Shown here piece after piece: positions 1 to 5,716 of a stretch of DNA of 7,676 nt (positions are counted from its first letter, which is position 1; each line of letters opens with the position of its first letter). The translations under genes and the position numbers were made by a program. The notes under the pieces are model-generated. The model did no database searches and had not been told where the DNA came from. It saw only the letters and a program-made list of their open reading frames with translations. Origin of the DNA: Lachnospiraceae bacterium (GTDB lineage: Bacteria; Bacillota; Clostridia; Lachnospirales; Lachnospiraceae); the NCBI GenBank assembly GCA_900764225.1, contig CAAFNG010000321.1, forward strand, positions 1 to 7,676. Reading direction: 5' to 3'.

Positions 1-19
1 AGATGTGTATAAGAGACAG
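1..19 (+). other. Residual Nextera (Tn5 mosaic end) adapter
   Basis: The first 19 bases, AGATGTGTATAAGAGACAG, are identical to the Tn5 mosaic-end sequence used in Nextera tagmentation libraries. They carry a TAA (10-12) in the reading frame of the argB gene that starts immediately after, and protein-like sequence begins only past this point. This is therefore untrimmed library sequence at a contig edge, not genomic DNA and not a mobile element. Confidence 0.97.
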
Positions 20-789
20 AGCGTAATGTTATCAAGGACGCTGTCCTTCTGAAGCTGGTTGGTTTCAAACCGATCATTGTTCATGGCGGTGGTAAGGAGA
101 TCAGCCGCTGGGTTGGTAAGGTTGGCATGGAGCCTCGGTTTGTGAACGGTCTGCGTGTAACGGATAAGGATACCATGGAGATCGCAGAGATGGTTCTTGC
201 CAAAGTTAACAAAGAGCTGGTAACTCTGGTTGAATCTCTTGGTGTGCAGGCTGTTGGTGTCAGCGGTAAGGATGGCGGATTACTGCAGTGCAAGAAGAAG
301 CTTTCCAAGGGTGAGGACATCGGCTATGTAGGCGAGATTACAAAGGTGAATCCTAAGATCCTCCAGGATCTTCTGGAAAGAGATTTCCTTCCTATCGTAT
401 TCCCGATCGGTTTTGACGAGAATTTCGATTCCTACAATATCAATGCAGACGATGCGGCATGTGCCATCGCTGAGGCTGTCAATGCAGAGAAGCTTGCTTT
501 TCTTTCGGATATTGAAGGTGTTTACAGGGATGCTTCTGATCCGTCCACTCTGATTTCTGAGCTTGGCGTGGATGAGGCAGAGCAGCTGATCACAGATGGT
601 ACAGTTGGCGGCGGCATGATCCCGAAACTTAAAAACTGCATCGATGCGATCGAGCATGGTGTAAACCGGGTGCATATCCTGGACGGAAGAATTCCGCACA
701 GCTTACTGCTTGAGATTTTTACAAACAAAGGTATTGGTACCGCAATCTTAAAAGACGATGGGGAGAAATATTACAATGAACATGCATGA
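20..789 (+). CDS. argB: Acetylglutamate kinase ArgB (5' truncated)
   Basis: ArgB phosphorylates N-acetyl-L-glutamate with ATP in the cytoplasm, the second step of arginine synthesis. The reading frame is open from the adapter junction; the first fully genomic codon is at 22, giving 255 residues. About 40 N-terminal residues (the start and the first glycine-rich K-YGG region) are missing relative to the usual length near 295. Visible family motifs are VHGGGKEI near 71-94, [15 protein letters not shown] (substrate and fold core) near 436-480, the [10 protein letters not shown] nucleotide-site segment near 610-639, and a C-terminal stretch ending in KGIGTAI. The [12 protein letters not shown] tail resembles arginine-feedback-inhibited kinases; this is an inference, and the N-terminal helix that would settle it is missing. 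The 3' end overlaps argD by 14 bases, so the two are co-transcribed and probably translationally coupled. The internal ATG at 127 is not the true start, because conserved sequence lies upstream of it. Confidence 0.95.
760..765 (+). promoter_or_regulatory. Ribosome binding site deciding the argD start
   Basis: GGGGAG lies inside the end of argB, 10 bases before the ATG at 776. The alternative upstream ATG at 758 overlaps this purine tract and has no Shine-Dalgarno of its own, and the ATG at 782 would have a 16-base spacing. The 776 start is therefore preferred. Confidence 0.6.
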
Positions 790-1966
790 TCAGATGGAAG
801 AATCCGAGGCTAGTATTCTTCATACATATAACCGTTTTCCGGTAGTTTTTGAAAAAGGTGAGGGTTGTCACCTTTATGATTCCGAGGGTAAGGAGTATCT
901 GGATTTTGCAGCAGGTATCGCTGTAAATGCTCTGGGTTATCATTATCCGGGATATGACGATGCTCTGAAGGAGCAGATCGACAAGCTGATGCACATTTCC
1001 AATCTGTACTACAATGAGCCGATCATTGAGGCAGGAGCCAAGCTTGTACAGGCAAGCCATATGGAAAAAGCATTTTTTACAAACAGTGGTACTGAGGCGA
1101 TTGAAGGTGCTCTGAAGGCTGCCAAAAAATATGCCTATGCAAGGGACGGACATGCAGATCATGAGATCATTGCCATGAACCATTCTTTCCACGGCCGCAG
1201 CATCGGTGCTCTTTCCGTAACAGGAACTGCACATTACAGAGAGCCGTTTGAGCCGCTGATGGGTGGTGTGAAATTTGCTGATTTCAATGATCTTGAGAGC
1301 GTAAAGGCTCAGGTCACAGACAAAACCTGCGCCATCATTGCAGAGACCGTACAGGGCGAAGGCGGTATTTATCCGGCAACAAAAGAGTTTCTTGAAGGTC
1401 TCAGGAAGCTCTGTGATGAGAAGGATATCATCCTGATCCTGGATGAGATCCAGTGCGGTATGGGACGTACCGGACATTATTTTGCATGGCAGGCTTACGG
1501 TGTTCAGCCGGATATCATGACCTGTGCGAAAGCACTTGGCTGTGGTGTTCCGGTAGGTGCTTTTGTGCTGAACAAAAAAGCAGCAGCAGCATCCCTCGAG
1601 CCGGGCGATCACGGAACAACCTACGGCGGAAACCCGTTCGTATGTGCGGCAGTCAGCAAGGTATTTGAGATTTTTGAAAAAGACCAGATCCTTACTCATG
1701 TACAGGGGCTGACTCCTTACCTGGAGGCAAAACTGGATGAGCTGGTTGAGAAATACGACTGTGCAGAGACCAGAAGAGGAAGAGGCTTCATGCAGGGGAT
1801 CGTGATCAAAGGACGTCCGGTGGGCGATGTAGTGAAGAAAGCCCTTTCCAAGGGTCTTCTTGTGATTTCAGCAGGAAGCGATGTTCTTCGTCTCGTTCCA
1901 CCGCTTATCATCACAAAGGATGACATCGACAAGATGACAGAGATCCTGGGCAAGTGCATGGAATAA
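776..1966 (+). CDS. argD: Acetylornithine aminotransferase ArgD
   Basis: This is a PLP-dependent class-III aminotransferase. It converts N-acetylglutamate semialdehyde plus glutamate to N-acetylornithine plus 2-oxoglutarate, the fourth step of arginine synthesis. From the ATG at 776 the protein is 396 residues, normal for the family. The cofactor phosphate loop NSGTEA is at residues 103-108, HSFHGRS at 136-142, and the VQGEGG segment at 192-197. The LILDEIQ motif contains Asp223, which contacts the pyridine nitrogen, and Lys252 in CAKALG is the Schiff-base lysine. TTYGGNP near 281-287 is the second phosphate contact. All catalytic positions are intact. Related aminotransferases (ornithine, GABA, succinylornithine) share this fold, but direct overlap with argB makes ArgD by far the best call. 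The gene ends the operon and is followed within 20 bases by a hairpin terminator. A start at 758 would add six residues and is less well supported. Confidence 0.95.
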   Translation: MNMHDQMEESEASILHTYNRFPVVFEKGEGCHLYDSEGKEYLDFAAGIAVNALGYHYPGYDDALKEQIDKLMHISNLYYNEPIIEAGAKLVQASHMEKAFFTNSGTEAIEGALKAAKKYAYARDGHADHEIIAMNHSFHGRSIGALSVTGTAHYREPFEPLMGGVKFADFNDLESVKAQVTDKTCAIIAETVQGEGGIYPATKEFLEGLRKLCDEKDIILILDEIQCGMGRTGHYFAWQAYGVQPDIMTCAKALGCGVPVGAFVLNKKAAAASLEPGDHGTTYGGNPFVCAAVSKVFEIFEKDQILTHVQGLTPYLEAKLDELVEKYDCAETRRGRGFMQGIVIKGRPVGDVVKKALSKGLLVISAGSDVLRLVPPLIITKDDIDKMTEILGKCME

Positions 1967-1983
1967 GTCCGGAATCATAAAGG

Positions 1984-2022
1984 CTGTAACTGCCCGGAAT
2001 TCGGGCTTACAGGTGTATTTTT
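1984..2022 (+). terminator. Intrinsic terminator after argD
   Basis: CTGTAA (1984-1989) pairs with TTACAG (2007-2012), and GCCCG (1992-1996) pairs with CGGGC (2002-2006). There is a two-base bulge at 1990-1991 and a GAATT loop. A short U-tract (TATTTTT, 2016-2022) follows. It sits 17 bases after the argD stop and would end the arginine operon transcript. Confidence 0.75.
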
Positions 2023-2083
2023 ATGGCGGGATCCGGCATGGCATAATGTTATAAAATAAAATGTAAATAATAGATACAAATAC

Positions 2084-2139
2084 AAGCAGTACTTTTCACA
2101 AAGGCAGTCAGGCCAGGGAAAGTGCTGCTTTTGTTATTT
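2084..2139 (+). terminator. Second strong intrinsic terminator, possibly bidirectional
   Basis: A 14-bp stem forms between 2084-2097 and 2117-2130 (AAGCAGTACTTTTC with GGAAAGTGCTGCTT, with two G-U pairs) around a 19-base loop. It is followed by a T-rich run (TTGTTATTT, 2131-2139). On the minus strand the sequence after the stem is moderately T-rich, so it could also stop transcription coming from the right. It lies about 120 bases past argD and is either a back-up terminator or the end of a separate short transcript. Confidence 0.75.
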
Positions 2140-2406
2140 ATGGAAAATTACTCCATAATGCTCCATCCCTGAAATAACAAAGTTCTTCAGACAGGACTTC
2201 TTTTAATGTCTCCATCTTCCCACGGACAAACGTCTCCACATGGTGAACACACTACCACTAAATATATATAAAATATATAATATCCATATCATAATGATTC
2301 CCAAAATCATATCGTGTGTTAAAAAATGAACAAAAACAGACAGCAGACATCGACAAGTTGCACAAAAAAGCACGAAATACTGACCGCAAATTGCACATTC
2401 ACACAG
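2140..2406. other. Gap without a convincing gene
   Basis: This is the bulk of the spacer between argD and the transporter gene. It contains an AT-rich run at about 2257-2300 with alternating TA steps, a TTGCAC sequence present twice (2358-2363 and 2391-2396), and a weak 37-codon minus-strand frame at 2138-2251. I see no RNA gene or riboswitch that I can name. A 73-residue minus-strand frame over 2203-2424 gives an implausible Cys/Trp-rich peptide, lacks a ribosome binding site, and was not accepted. Confidence 0.5.
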
Positions 2407-2434
2407 TTGATTTTGCGACCGCATATGATATAAT
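2407..2434 (+). promoter_or_regulatory. Sigma-A type promoter with extended -10, transporter operon
   Basis: The -35 is TTGATT (2407-2412), followed by a 16-base spacer and a perfect TATAAT -10 (2429-2434). A TG at 2426-2427 makes an extended -10 (TGATATAAT). Transcription would start near 2441, leaving a leader of about 30 bases before the TTG start at 2472. Confidence 0.75.
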
Positions 2435-2457
2435 TGCTCTGGTTAAAAAATTTATGT

Positions 2458-2465
2458 GAGGGGTG
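2458..2465 (+). promoter_or_regulatory. Ribosome binding site deciding the transporter start
   Basis: GAGGGGTG precedes a TTG at 2472, with 8 bases between the G-run (ending 2463) and that codon. The in-frame GTG at 2463 lies inside this purine tract and has no Shine-Dalgarno before it, so TTG 2472 is the better start. An ATG-TGA start-stop pair (2454-2459) overlaps the left side of the site. Confidence 0.6.
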
Positions 2466-2471
2466 AAAATT

Positions 2472-3911
2472 TTGAAAAAATTATTAACCATCATGTGTAC
2501 TTTTCTGACAGTATTTCTGGCATGCCCTGTGGGTGTATGGGCAGCGGGAAACAGTGAGAAAACAGCAACCGTGCCACTGTGGCTTTGTATTCCTTTTGCG
2601 GGGCTTCTTCTGTGTATCGCAGTGATGCCACTTGTAAAAGGTGAGTGGTGGGAAGCTCATCAGCCGATCGTGGTTGCATTCTGGATCATTCTCATGGTCG
2701 TTCCGTTTGCTGTTGTTTACGGCGCTGGAAAAGCAACAGAAACAGTACTTGAGTGCGTAATCAATGACTATCTTACATTTATCATTCTGTTATTCGGATT
2801 ATTCTGCGTATCCGGTAACATTACAGTTGAAGGCGATTTTGCGGGTTCGCCACGTGTAAATGTAGGTCTTCTGGCACTGGGAACCTTACTTTCAAGCTGC
2901 ATCGGAACTACCGGTGCCAGTATGCTTATGGTTCGTCCGGTGATCAAGATGAATTCCTGGAGAAAAAGAAAAGGTCACATTATGATCTTCTTTATCTTCA
3001 TGGTATCCAACATGGGTGGATGCCTGACACCGATCGGTGATCCGCCGCTTCTTATGGGCTTCATGCGAGGAGTTCCGTTCTTCTGGAGCCTGCATCTTTT
3101 TCCGGTACTGATCTTCAATATGGTGATCCTTCTGTTTGTGTTCTATCATCTGGACATGCGTTCCTATAAGAGGGATATCGCTGACGGACGTAAACCGGAC
3201 ATCAGCAAGCCTGGTACCGAGTTTAAGATCGAAGGTCTTCACAACATCATTTTCCTTGTGATGATCGTTGCAGGAGTTATCTTAAGTGGTGTGCTGCCAA
3301 GTGTTCCTGCATTCCAGGATGCTGCAGGAAATGTAAGAGGTCTTCATATTTTCGGAGAAGTGACACTGACTTTCCCGGCGATCATCGAGATCGTTCTGAT
3401 TCTTGTAGCTGCATTTCTGTCCTTTAAGACAACCGACAAGAAGATCCGTATCCGGAACCATTTTACCTGGGGTGCGATCAAAGAGGTTGCAGTACTTTTC
3501 ATCGGTATCTTTATTACCATGCAGCCGGCTCTGATGCTTCTCAAGGCTGTGGGACCGAACCTTGGAATTACCAAGCCGTTTGAGATGTTCTGGGCAACAG
3601 GAGCACTTTCAAGCTTCCTGGATAATACACCGACCTATCTGGTATTCCTTACAACTGCGGGAACACTGGGATTCACAAACGGAATCGTTACTTCTCTTGG
3701 AACTGTTCCGGTGAAGCTGCTTTCCGCGATTTCCTGTGGTGCTGTATTTATGGGAGCCAATACATATATCGGTAATGCACCGAACTTTATGGTCAAGACA
3801 CTTTCTGACGAAAATGGTATCAATATGCCGTCCTTCTTTGGATATCTCGGCTGGTCCATTTGTTTCCTGGTACCGGTGTTCATCATCGATATGCTGGTAT
3901 TCTTTTTATAA
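2472..3911 (+). CDS. Ion transporter superfamily antiporter / citrate-type permease (NhaD/CitMHS-like)
   Basis: This is a polytopic inner-membrane transporter of 479 residues. A cleavable-looking or first hydrophobic segment (residues 4-25, ending in WAAG) is followed by roughly 11-12 further membrane spans. Two equivalent half-motifs typical of the ArsB/NhaD ion transporter superfamily are visible. The first half has CIGTTGAS (143-150) and then MGGCLTPIGDPPL (181-193). The second half has SSFLDNTPTYL (380-390) and then GANTYIGNAPNF (428-439). Such paired hairpin loops bind Na+ or substrate in this superfamily. Members resembling this one are usually annotated 'sodium:proton antiporter' or 'putative citrate transporter', and the true substrate cannot be read from sequence. 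The gene is preceded by its own promoter and followed after 15 bases by a kinase-like gene, so the two form an operon. The start is a TTG chosen by its ribosome binding site; GTG at 2463 would add three residues. Confidence 0.85.
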   Translation: MKKLLTIMCTFLTVFLACPVGVWAAGNSEKTATVPLWLCIPFAGLLLCIAVMPLVKGEWWEAHQPIVVAFWIILMVVPFAVVYGAGKATETVLECVINDYLTFIILLFGLFCVSGNITVEGDFAGSPRVNVGLLALGTLLSSCIGTTGASMLMVRPVIKMNSWRKRKGHIMIFFIFMVSNMGGCLTPIGDPPLLMGFMRGVPFFWSLHLFPVLIFNMVILLFVFYHLDMRSYKRDIADGRKPDISKPGTEFKIEGLHNIIFLVMIVAGVILSGVLPSVPAFQDAAGNVRGLHIFGEVTLTFPAIIEIVLILVAAFLSFKTTDKKIRIRNHFTWGAIKEVAVLFIGIFITMQPALMLLKAVGPNLGITKPFEMFWATGALSSFLDNTPTYLVFLTTAGTLGFTNGIVTSLGTVPVKLLSAISCGAVFMGANTYIGNAPNFMVKTLSDENGINMPSFFGYLGWSICFLVPVFIIDMLVFFL

Positions 3912-3926
3912 GGGAGGAGGATCAAT

Positions 3927-4931
3927 ATGCAGGAGAACAACATTCGTGAAAAATGCAGAGAGCTTGCCACCAGACTTTATGAGCTGGACGGCGAGGTTTA
4001 TGAGAGCGTAGGATCTTCCCTTGGACGTACCTTCACCGGTGATGAGGAGAGTACTATCCGGAACTTAAGTGCCCTGATGTACACCAAGCCGGACGGACAT
4101 CTTCTCCGGAGCGAGATGGCGCTGATCAGCAACATGGCCAGAACCATCAAGGACAAGGAAGAAAAAAGCCGCCTGATGAAGAAGTATGATGAGATCTTTC
4201 AGGAGATCCTCACACTGCCGGAAACCTTTGTTGCAACAGACATCATGGACAAGGAGCGTGTACAGCTCAATCACATGATCAAGCACAGGGAAAAAATCTC
4301 CGGCGATGATCATCTGGTCATCTGTATCAGCCGTACGCAGGGAAGTGCCGGTAATGATATCGGTTTCGGTCTGGCAGATAAGCTTCGTATCAATTATTAT
4401 GATGTGGAGATCTTTGACCAGGTTTTAAGACGCCTCGAGGCGGAAAAAGGTGCAGTCAATGATGCTGAATATTTCGCAGATTTCAATAAGTATGAAACGA
4501 AGAAACGTTTTGACCTGAAAGGATGGTTCCGTGAATTCAACCGTTATCACGGACTTCCGAAGCAGGATGCGGTATTCTTCAATATGAGTGACCTGATCTG
4601 TGACCTTGCATCAAAAGAAGACTGTATCATTATGGGACGATGTGCGGATGCGATCCTTAAGAACAATCACATTCCACATATCAGCCTGTTCATCACGGCA
4701 CCTTTTGCCATACGTGTACAGCATGTCATGGATGTGCGGAAGATGGATATGAAAAAAGCTGTGCGTTTTCTGAAAAAAATGGATGCCCAGCACAAAAAGT
4801 ATTATAATTTCTACGGCGGCGCACACTGGGGCAAACCGGAGAATTATGATCTTTGCATCAACAGTGCAAGCTATGGAATCCAGGAGACAGAGAATCTGAT
4901 CCTGAAGCTTCTGGATGACCAGATCCACTAA
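3927..4931 (+). CDS. Cytidylate kinase-like family protein with N-terminal extension
   Basis: This is a 334-residue soluble protein. Residues 131 to the end resemble the cytidylate-kinase-like (Cytidylate_kin2) family. A beta strand and glycine loop VICISRTQGSAGNDIG (131-146) is followed by NYYDVEIFDQVL (156-167), IIMGRCADAIL (234-244), and the C-terminal WGKPENYDLCINSASYGI (301-318). The loop lacks the GK[S/T] lysine of classical Walker A kinases; it corresponds to the GSGGREI loop common in this family, with Asn143-Asp144 in place of Arg-Glu. Residues 1-130 are charged and predicted mostly helical, and I do not recognise them. No member function is firmly established, so CMP kinase activity should not be assumed. 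A strong ribosome binding site (GGGAGGAGG, 3912-3920) lies 6 bases before the ATG and immediately follows the transporter stop, indicating co-expression. A regulatory or nucleotide-sensing role beside the transporter is only a guess. Confidence 0.8.
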   Translation: MQENNIREKCRELATRLYELDGEVYESVGSSLGRTFTGDEESTIRNLSALMYTKPDGHLLRSEMALISNMARTIKDKEEKSRLMKKYDEIFQEILTLPETFVATDIMDKERVQLNHMIKHREKISGDDHLVICISRTQGSAGNDIGFGLADKLRINYYDVEIFDQVLRRLEAEKGAVNDAEYFADFNKYETKKRFDLKGWFREFNRYHGLPKQDAVFFNMSDLICDLASKEDCIIMGRCADAILKNNHIPHISLFITAPFAIRVQHVMDVRKMDMKKAVRFLKKMDAQHKKYYNFYGGAHWGKPENYDLCINSASYGIQETENLILKLLDDQIH

Positions 4932-4958
4932 TACAGCAACAGAAAATACTATCAATCA

Positions 4959-5032
4959 AAAAAGAGTTCCTGTAAAGAAATATACAACTGTCAGAGTGAC
5001 AGAACGTATACGAAAATGCAGGAGCTCTTTTT
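4959..5032 (+). terminator. Long nested hairpin terminator of the transporter operon
   Basis: The outer stem is 16 bp (4959-4974 with 5017-5032; AAAAAGAGTTCCTGTA with TGCAGGAGCTCTTTTT) and includes two G-U pairs. Inside it are a 6x6 purine-rich internal loop, a 5-bp stem TATAC (4981-4985) with GTATA (5006-5010), and a 6-bp tip CTGTCA (4988-4993) with TGACAG (4997-5002) around a GAG loop. The descending arm ends in TTTTT, and further T-rich sequence follows. It starts 27 bases after the stop codon of the kinase-like gene and separates that operon from feo. Confidence 0.8.
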
Positions 5033-5083
5033 ATATATTTTTTATAAAAAATTAATTTTGATTAACTTTTTTCATTTAAGGGA

Positions 5084-5110
5084 TTGACATTTGAAAAAAC
5101 TTAGTATAAA
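5084..5110 (+). promoter_or_regulatory. Promoter of the feo operon
   Basis: A perfect TTGACA (-35, 5084-5089) is followed after 15 bases by TATAAA (-10, 5105-5110). The spacer is short for a housekeeping sigma factor, so a shifted TAAACT (5107-5112, 17-base spacing) is an alternative. The upstream region 5033-5080 is almost entirely A+T, which could act as an UP element. The leader to feoA1 would be about 60 bases. Confidence 0.65.
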
Positions 5111-5136
5111 CTAACCTTTGAGTTAGAATTAACTAA
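5101..5136. promoter_or_regulatory. Tandem TTAG-N6-CTAA palindromes, likely metal-repressor operators
   Basis: TTAG (5101-5104) and CTAA (5111-5114) flank exactly the six bases of the -10 box TATAAA. A second TTAG (5123-5126) and CTAA (5133-5136) with the same 6-base spacing lies 22 bp downstream, two helical turns on the same face. The outer half-site bases resemble the TTAGG/CCTAA arms of DtxR/IdeR-type iron repressor boxes, and the layout does not match the GATAAT repeats of a Fur box. The assignment to a DtxR-family regulator is inferred. Occupation of the first site would hide the -10 element. Confidence 0.55.
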
Positions 5137-5152
5137 TTAGATGAAGTTAATT
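5127..5152 (+). repeat. Perfect 8-bp inverted repeat in the feo leader
   Basis: AATTAACT (5127-5134) and AGTTAATT (5145-5152) are exact reverse complements separated by 10 bases. The left arm shares bases with the second TTAG-N6-CTAA palindrome. In RNA it would be a weak A-U stem just upstream of the feoA1 ribosome binding site; as DNA it could be a further operator half-site. Confidence 0.5.
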
Positions 5153-5177
5153 AATAGGAAGAAACGGAGGGACTTCT

Positions 5178-5390
5178 ATGCAGCCGATTTTATTTTTACA
5201 GTCAGGCGATACCGGCACGATCAAACGTATTTCCGGAGCAGAGGATACAAGAAGATTTCTTGCAGGACTTGGATTTGTGGAGAATGCAGAAGTAACAGTC
5301 GTTTCCCAGTTTGACGGTAACCTGATCGTGAACATCAAGGATTCCAGAGTGGCAGTCAATAAGGAAATGGCAAGACACATTATGGTGTGA
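5178..5390 (+). CDS. feoA: FeoA-domain protein, first and divergent copy
   Basis: This is a 70-residue single-domain protein of the FeoA type, a small SH3-like beta barrel that works with the FeoB ferrous iron permease on the cytoplasmic face. The pattern visible is SGDTGTIKRISG near residues 9-20, then RRFLAGLGFVENAEVTVV at about 25-42, then VNIKDSRVAVNKEMARHIMV to the end. The 'GLGF..NAEV' segment replaces the more usual 'MGI..G..V' of the second copy, and the loop between is shorter, so the two are old paralogues and not a recent duplication. The ribosome binding site GGAGGG (5166-5171) is 6 bases before the ATG. It is the first gene of the operon, 45 bases ahead of the second feoA. Its precise role is unknown; small FeoA proteins are thought to modulate FeoB by contact. 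Confidence 0.88.
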   Translation: MQPILFLQSGDTGTIKRISGAEDTRRFLAGLGFVENAEVTVVSQFDGNLIVNIKDSRVAVNKEMARHIMV

Positions 5391-5435
5391 TGATGAAATT
5401 CATTATATAGAATATAAACAGGGAGGAAATGAGAA

Positions 5436-5660
5436 ATGCCTGTACGTGATGCATCAGTAGGTTCTACAGTAGTTGTGTCCAAGATCACCGGTGACCCGGC
5501 TTATAAGCGTCGTATCATGGACATGGGAATCACAAAAGGCAGCGAGGTTTATATCCGCAAGGTAGCTCCTCTTGGAGATCCGGTTGAGATCACCATCAGA
5601 GGTTATGAGCTTTCCCTGCGTAAGCATGACGCCGCATGTGTGGAAGTAAAGCAGAAATAA
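5436..5660 (+). CDS. feoA: FeoA-domain protein, second and canonical copy
   Basis: This is a 74-residue FeoA protein matching the classic pattern. SVGSTVVVSKITGD near residues 7-20 is followed by RRIMDMGITKGSEVYI (about 25-40), KVAPLGDPVEI (42-52) and RGYELSLRKHDAACVEV (55-71). It is cytoplasmic and expected to associate with FeoB and influence Fe(II) uptake. The ribosome binding site GGGAGG (5421-5426) is 9 bases before the ATG. The gene sits between feoA1 (45-base gap) and feoB (56-base gap) on the same strand with no terminator between them, so all three are read as one transcript under the promoter at 5084. Confidence 0.92.
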   Translation: MPVRDASVGSTVVVSKITGDPAYKRRIMDMGITKGSEVYIRKVAPLGDPVEITIRGYELSLRKHDAACVEVKQK

Positions 5661-5674
5661 ACTTCGAAAAATGA

Positions 5675-5691
5675 CAGAGCGGCAGGCTCTG
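5675..5691 (+). other. Intercistronic hairpin between feoA2 and feoB
   Basis: CAGAGC (5675-5680) and GCTCTG (5686-5691) form a 6-bp GC-containing stem with a five-base loop. No T-run follows, so it is not a terminator. It could tune mRNA stability or FeoB translation, as it ends 13 bases before the feoB ribosome binding site. Confidence 0.45.
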
Positions 5692-5716
5692 ATCTGAACA
5701 AAAAGGAGGATGCAAA

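Noticed and set aside
1..19. Tn5 transposon end as evidence of a mobile element
   Set aside because: The exact 19-base engineered mosaic end at the very edge of the window is a sequencing library adapter.
127..789. ATG at 127 as the start of argB
   Set aside because: Conserved ArgB sequence, including VHGGGKEI, is encoded upstream in the same frame back to the adapter junction.
719..1699. 326-codon open frame on the minus strand
   Set aside because: It is antisense to argB and argD, which have all their catalytic motifs. The peptide has no recognisable family features.
2203..2424. 73-codon minus-strand frame in the argD-transporter spacer
   Set aside because: It has no ribosome binding site and an odd composition. 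It runs through the AT-rich block and the plus-strand promoter. More likely chance.
3927..4931. Calling the gene cmk (cytidylate kinase)
   Set aside because: True Cmk has a Walker A GKST loop and a length near 220 residues. This protein lacks the lysine and has an extra N-terminal region, so only the looser family name is justified.
5084..5160. Classical Fur box in the feo promoter
   Set aside because: No GATAATGATAATCATTATC-like repeats are present; the repeated unit is TTAG/CTAA.
5401..5418. ATTC...GAAT repeat between feoA1 and feoA2 as an operator or internal promoter
   Set aside because: Only four-base arms in AT-rich sequence, and no -35/-10 pair accompanies it.
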